Shown: in pieces, positions 61,296 through 64,000 of the stretch
How the letters are laid out: the number at the start of each line of letters is the position of its first letter
How positions within the stretch are numbered: position 1 is the first letter of the stretch
Assembly: GCA_910575775.1 (NCBI GenBank)
Contig: CAJTEY010000007.1
Coordinates: forward strand, 62,001 to 126,000
DNA: 64,000 bases
Direction: 5' to 3'
Source of the DNA: Lachnospiraceae bacterium
GTDB taxonomy: Bacteria; Bacillota; Clostridia; Lachnospirales; Lachnospiraceae
The notes under the pieces: model-generated
The model's input: the letters and a program-made list of their open reading frames with translations, nothing else
Databases searched by the model: none
Told to the model about the DNA's origin: nothing
Program-made: the position numbers and the translations under genes

Positions 61296-62981
61296 TTACT
61301 GCCAGCGGGCATTTTTCAGTCTAAAAGCACCGATCAGTTCTTTCAGCATACCAGACTGGGATGACAGCTCCTGGCTGGCCGCCGCACACTCCTGGCTGGT
61401 CGCGGAGTTGTTCTCCACCACCGCTGAAATCTGCTCGACACCGGTAGCCACCTGTTCCATCGCGATGGTCTGCTTTTCCACCGCCTCTACAACCTGTTCC
61501 ATCTTGACAGTCACGTTGCCTGCCAGTTCTCCTGTCCGCTCCAGCGCTTCCGACACTCTGTTCATAACCTTGCCGCCTTCCGTGATTGTCGCGGCGGAGC
61601 TCTCTATCAATTCCTTAGTCGCCTTGGCTGCCTCATCCGATTTCGAAGCAAGACTGCTGATCTCCTCCGCAACCACGGCGAATCCTTTGCCTGCGCTGCC
61701 GGCTCTTGCCGCCTCGACAGCCGCATTCAGCGAAAGAATGTTGATCTGGAATGCAATGTTTTCTATCGTTGCGATGATGGTGCTGATCTGTTTGGAATCG
61801 CTGGCAATGCGCTCCATGGAAACGCTCAGCTCCTTCACATTCTCCATGCTGACGCCAAGCTGTGTTCCTGCCTGGTTGGTAATCCGGCCCACCTCCTCGG
61901 CCGCAATCGAAGTCTCTTTTGCACTGGCTGAAATGTCCGTAATCGTAGTGGAAATCTCGGTAACGGCGCTGGCCTGCTCGGTCGCCCCCTGCGCCAGCGT
62001 CTGGGCACTTGCAGATACCTGATCCGAACCGTCGGATACATGATTGGCACTGGCCGCAATCTGTCCCATCGTCTGATTCAGCGCACCCAGAATACTGTCC
62101 AGAGACTTCTTGATCGCCAGAAAGTCGCCCGTATAATCCTGCTGTGCTTCCCGTGTCAGATCTCCCTTCGCAATCGCTCCCAATATATCAGAAATCTCAC
62201 CAATGTATGCGCGGAGGCTGATCACGGTGCCTTCAAATATTTCCCCCAGCAGACCAATCTCATCATTGGAGCGGACACCAATCTTTACTTCCTCGCCGTC
62301 AGCCAGTCCAAGCTCGCCCTTTTCCAGCCGCATAGCCGCCTGCGTAATTTTGGCAAGCGGTCCCGACACACCTTTTTTCAGATAAACCAGAAGGAACAAA
62401 ATACAGACAATAATCACCGCCACACTGATCACTGCAGCATATGTAATAATTCTGGCTGTCTCCTCCTTCGCCTCAGTCATGGATATGCCAGCGAAGATCA
62501 GACCTTCAATCTGTCCGTTCTCTCCCTTAGTCGGGACATAGGAACACAGATAAGTCTCTCCCAGAATATCCGCCTCACCCACATAGGACTGGCCCTTCTT
62601 CAATACAATATCAATCAGATTGGAGGCCAGCTTGGTTCCCACAACGCGTTCCCCGTTTTTGGTCACCGTGCTGTATGCCCTCGTATCTCCCTCAAAAATA
62701 GTAAATTCGCAACCCATGCGCTCCTTCATTCCGTCCAATATCTGGTTGATGTCATCCTCTTCAGATACCCGGCTCAGCTCATAAGCAAGTGCATTTGTCC
62801 CGTTCGTACAAATTTGTTTCTGCATACTCCTAACAAGGGAATTGTACATATAAACACAGATAGTTACTGCAAAAACTACAGAAATGGCCTGCATGATCAC
62901 TACAACATTGCCGACCTTTTTCCCGATACGCTTTCTCTTTCTGCCGCCGCCTTTTTTCACAATCGCCTGTTCATTTCCCAT
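61296..62981 (-). CDS. methyl-accepting chemotaxis protein with Cache sensor
   Basis: 561 residues from MGNEQAIVKKGGGRKRKRIG, with GGAG nine bases upstream; an ATG 15 bp earlier is possible. Basic N-terminal tail, transmembrane helix (about 24-46), single Cache-like extracellular domain (about 50-175: MGCEFTIFEGDTRAYSTV; GQIEGLIFAGISMTEAKEE), second helix (about 182-204), HAMP, then the MCP signalling domain with tip IAFQINILSLNAAVEAARAG. The small single-Cache layout fits sensors of small organic ligands. Convergent with bsh. Confidence 0.94.
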   Translation of the reverse strand: MGNEQAIVKKGGGRKRKRIGKKVGNVVVIMQAISVVFAVTICVYMYNSLVRSMQKQICTNGTNALAYELSRVSEEDDINQILDGMKERMGCEFTIFEGDTRAYSTVTKNGERVVGTKLASNLIDIVLKKGQSYVGEADILGETYLCSYVPTKGENGQIEGLIFAGISMTEAKEETARIITYAAVISVAVIIVCILFLLVYLKKGVSGPLAKITQAAMRLEKGELGLADGEEVKIGVRSNDEIGLLGEIFEGTVISLRAYIGEISDILGAIAKGDLTREAQQDYTGDFLAIKKSLDSILGALNQTMGQIAASANHVSDGSDQVSASAQTLAQGATEQASAVTEISTTITDISASAKETSIAAEEVGRITNQAGTQLGVSMENVKELSVSMERIASDSKQISTIIATIENIAFQINILSLNAAVEAARAGSAGKGFAVVAEEISSLASKSDEAAKATKELIESSAATITEGGKVMNRVSEALERTGELAGNVTVKMEQVVEAVEKQTIAMEQVATGVEQISAVVENNSATSQECAAASQELSSQSGMLKELIGAFRLKNARWQ

Positions 62982-63067
62982 ACTGTTTTTCTCCATTTTC
63001 CTAAAATAATAATATTGACCATGCTTTACCTTATCGGGTCTGTATTGCATAGTCTGCATCTATTGTA

Positions 63068-63373
63068 TCATAAGCGTGGAAAAATACAATCATGTTTTTG
63101 CTCTAAAACTTCTAAAATCGGCTTCTGCCATTTCATCTCGACAAGATATTCTGTCGTCCCCTCCTCCAGCCGCCTTTTGCCCGTATCTGTAAATCCCCGC
63201 CTTTCATAAAACCGCCTGGCATCCGTGTTTTTCTCAAGCACCCAGAGATATCTGCAATTCCTTTTTATGGCAAATGCCATCCGTTCGCTGCCGATCCCAC
63301 AGTTTTCAAAGAAGTGATCTACATACAGCTCCTTGATCCTGGAAGCGTCATTTACCGTTGCGCGCCGTATCAT
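63068..63373 (-). pseudogene. GNAT acetyltransferase with internal deletion
   Basis: 101 residues. The start MIRRATVNDASRI is the usual beta 1 of a GNAT protein, but it joins directly to KELYVDHFFENCGIGSERM, which is beta 4 and the acetyl-CoA loop. About 60-70 residues between them are missing. The C-terminal half (YLWVLEKNTDARRFYERRGF) is intact. The frame is preserved, but the substrate-binding core is gone, so it is probably inactive. GGAG lies nine bases upstream. Confidence 0.7.
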
Positions 63374-63593
63374 CTCTTATGTCTCCTATCCTCTTTTTCA
63401 GACTTAATTGAAGCTTATGCGAAACGTATCATATTGCTGCAATCATAGCAGAGTCCTCCTATTCTTTGTTTGCTGTGGCTTGTTTTTTCCCACCTGCAAG
63501 TTTATAATATGGCTGTTAAGAGAAATCGTAAAATAAGCACTTTATTGTGCTATAATTACCAAAAGGAAACTATTGTGAAGAAACGGGGACTTT

Positions 63594-63772
63594 ATGGAAA
63601 AAAGTTTACCTGCCTGCCCGGTGGAAACGGCATTAATGCTTATCAGTGATCGCTGGAAAGTGTTAATTATCCTCAACTTACCGGATGGGACAAAGCAATT
63701 TGGCGAAATAAAAAAACGGTTGGAAATGTATCTCAAAAAGTCTTACCGGCAAATTTGCATTCAATGATTTGA
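63594..63772 (+). pseudogene. HxlR-family regulator, frameshifted and truncated
   Basis: MEKSLPACPVETALMLISDRWKVLII is the start of an HxlR-type winged-helix repressor. After FGEIKKRL the reading frame breaks: the continuation GNVSQKVLPANLHSMI, clearly the family's recognition helix, lies in another frame and ends at a TGA. The rest of the domain is absent. A consensus TATAAT at 63551-63556 overlaps the inverted repeat AGCAC-TTTATT-GTGCT, perhaps the old autoregulatory operator. Confidence 0.75.
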
Positions 63773-63818
63773 AAACTGGTTCAATCTACAATACAAGAAT
63801 ATAAGGAAGAAATTCGAT

Positions 63819-64000
63819 ATGAGTGAAACATTTCATATAATCAGCGACGGCTCCTGCGATCTGCCTTCCTCGCTGGTGCAGGAAAAAAATATTACGGTCG
63901 TTCCCTTTTATGTATCCTTTGACGACGAACAGTATCTGAGAGAGAAAGTAGACATCGATGTCCGGGACTTCTATCAGATGATGGTGGAGAAAAAGGGCGT
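63819..64000 (+). CDS. DegV family fatty-acid-binding protein (5' part only)
   Basis: 60 residues are inside the window: MSETFHIISDGSCDLPSSLV, then ITVVPFYVSFDDEQYLRE, then FYQMMVEKKG. The SDGSCDLP signature and the following PFYVSFD strand are typical of DegV proteins, which bind fatty acids for the FakA/FakB kinase route. AAGGAAG lies before the start. The remaining part lies beyond the window edge. Confidence 0.9.
   Translation, partial: MSETFHIISDGSCDLPSSLVQEKNITVVPFYVSFDDEQYLREKVDIDVRDFYQMMVEKKG

Noticed and set aside
62982..63067. c-di-GMP or other riboswitch before the second chemoreceptor
   Set aside because: The leader after the candidate -10 box is only about 60-80 nt and lacks the conserved cores of such riboswitches.
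63594..63772. Programmed frameshift in the HxlR-like gene
   Set aside because: No slippery heptamer with stimulatory structure was found, and the shifted frame ends after about 16 codons without completing the domain, so decay is simpler.
1..64000. Mobile elements, prophage, tRNA or rRNA genes
   Set aside because: No transposase, integrase, structural phage gene, cloverleaf or rRNA signature was seen on reading both strands by eye; a tRNA search program would be needed to exclude a missed tRNA.

Overview
The window is about 64 kb of chromosome from an anaerobic, Gram-positive, Lachnospiraceae-type Clostridia (inference). The support is: near 50% GC with strong AGGAGG-type ribosome sites; a SAM-I riboswitch before metK; a YesM/YesN sugar-sensing pair; LytTR regulators with GHKL kinases; a bile salt hydrolase; many ABC importers; and small proteins of a type typical of gut Clostridia. 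I saw no rRNA, tRNA, insertion sequence, prophage or CRISPR array. Most genes lie on the minus strand.

Layout. 1-4.2 kb: a secreted acidic-repeat protein, a membrane-anchored FecR protein and a CHASE2 nucleotide cyclase (cut by the window edge), probably one operon. 4.2-9.4 kb: housekeeping and envelope genes (metK with riboswitch, murA, a LysM-G5-M23 peptidase, a coiled-coil membrane protein). 9.7-21.2 kb: a sugar-uptake locus with binding protein, two-domain ATPase, two permeases, a beta-propeller-like protein, a UlaG-like lactonase and a three-component sensor (binding protein, YesM kinase, YesN/AraC regulator). 21.3-31.3 kb: chemoreceptor, small alarmone synthetase with a decayed response-regulator relic behind it, DUF6020 membrane protein, HlyIII protein, galE, a eukaryote-type UDP-sugar pyrophosphorylase and a DUF4163/DUF3298 lipoprotein. 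31.3-36.6 kb: a DUF4422 glycosyltransferase, two divergent MATE transporters separated by a highly structured leader, and a membrane-tethered LuxR regulator overlapping a MotA-like membrane protein. 36.8-44 kb: two amino-acid ABC importers flanking a zinc-ribbon/toxin-like membrane protein and SstT. 44-48.8 kb: a PocR hybrid kinase, a double-receiver regulator and a divergent hemerythrin protein. 48.9-56.5 kb: an MFS exporter with a leader-peptide attenuator, a hypoxanthine/uracil DNA glycosylase, and a BceAB-like ABC transporter divergent from a LytTR/GHKL pair with three direct-repeat operator sites between them. 56.5-64 kb: an MBOAT/SGNH O-acylation pair, an orphan LytTR regulator, bile salt hydrolase, a second chemoreceptor, two decayed genes (GNAT, HxlR) and the start of a DegV gene.

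The most unusual item is the amino-acid binding protein at 38351-39148. Its two halves are in reversed order compared with the family and with the normal homologue at 41554-42324, which is a natural circular permutation. Other items worth following are the 14-codon leader peptide with mutually exclusive stems before the MFS gene, the branched leader before a MATE gene, and a perfect intrinsic terminator for the minus strand buried inside the bile salt hydrolase coding sequence.
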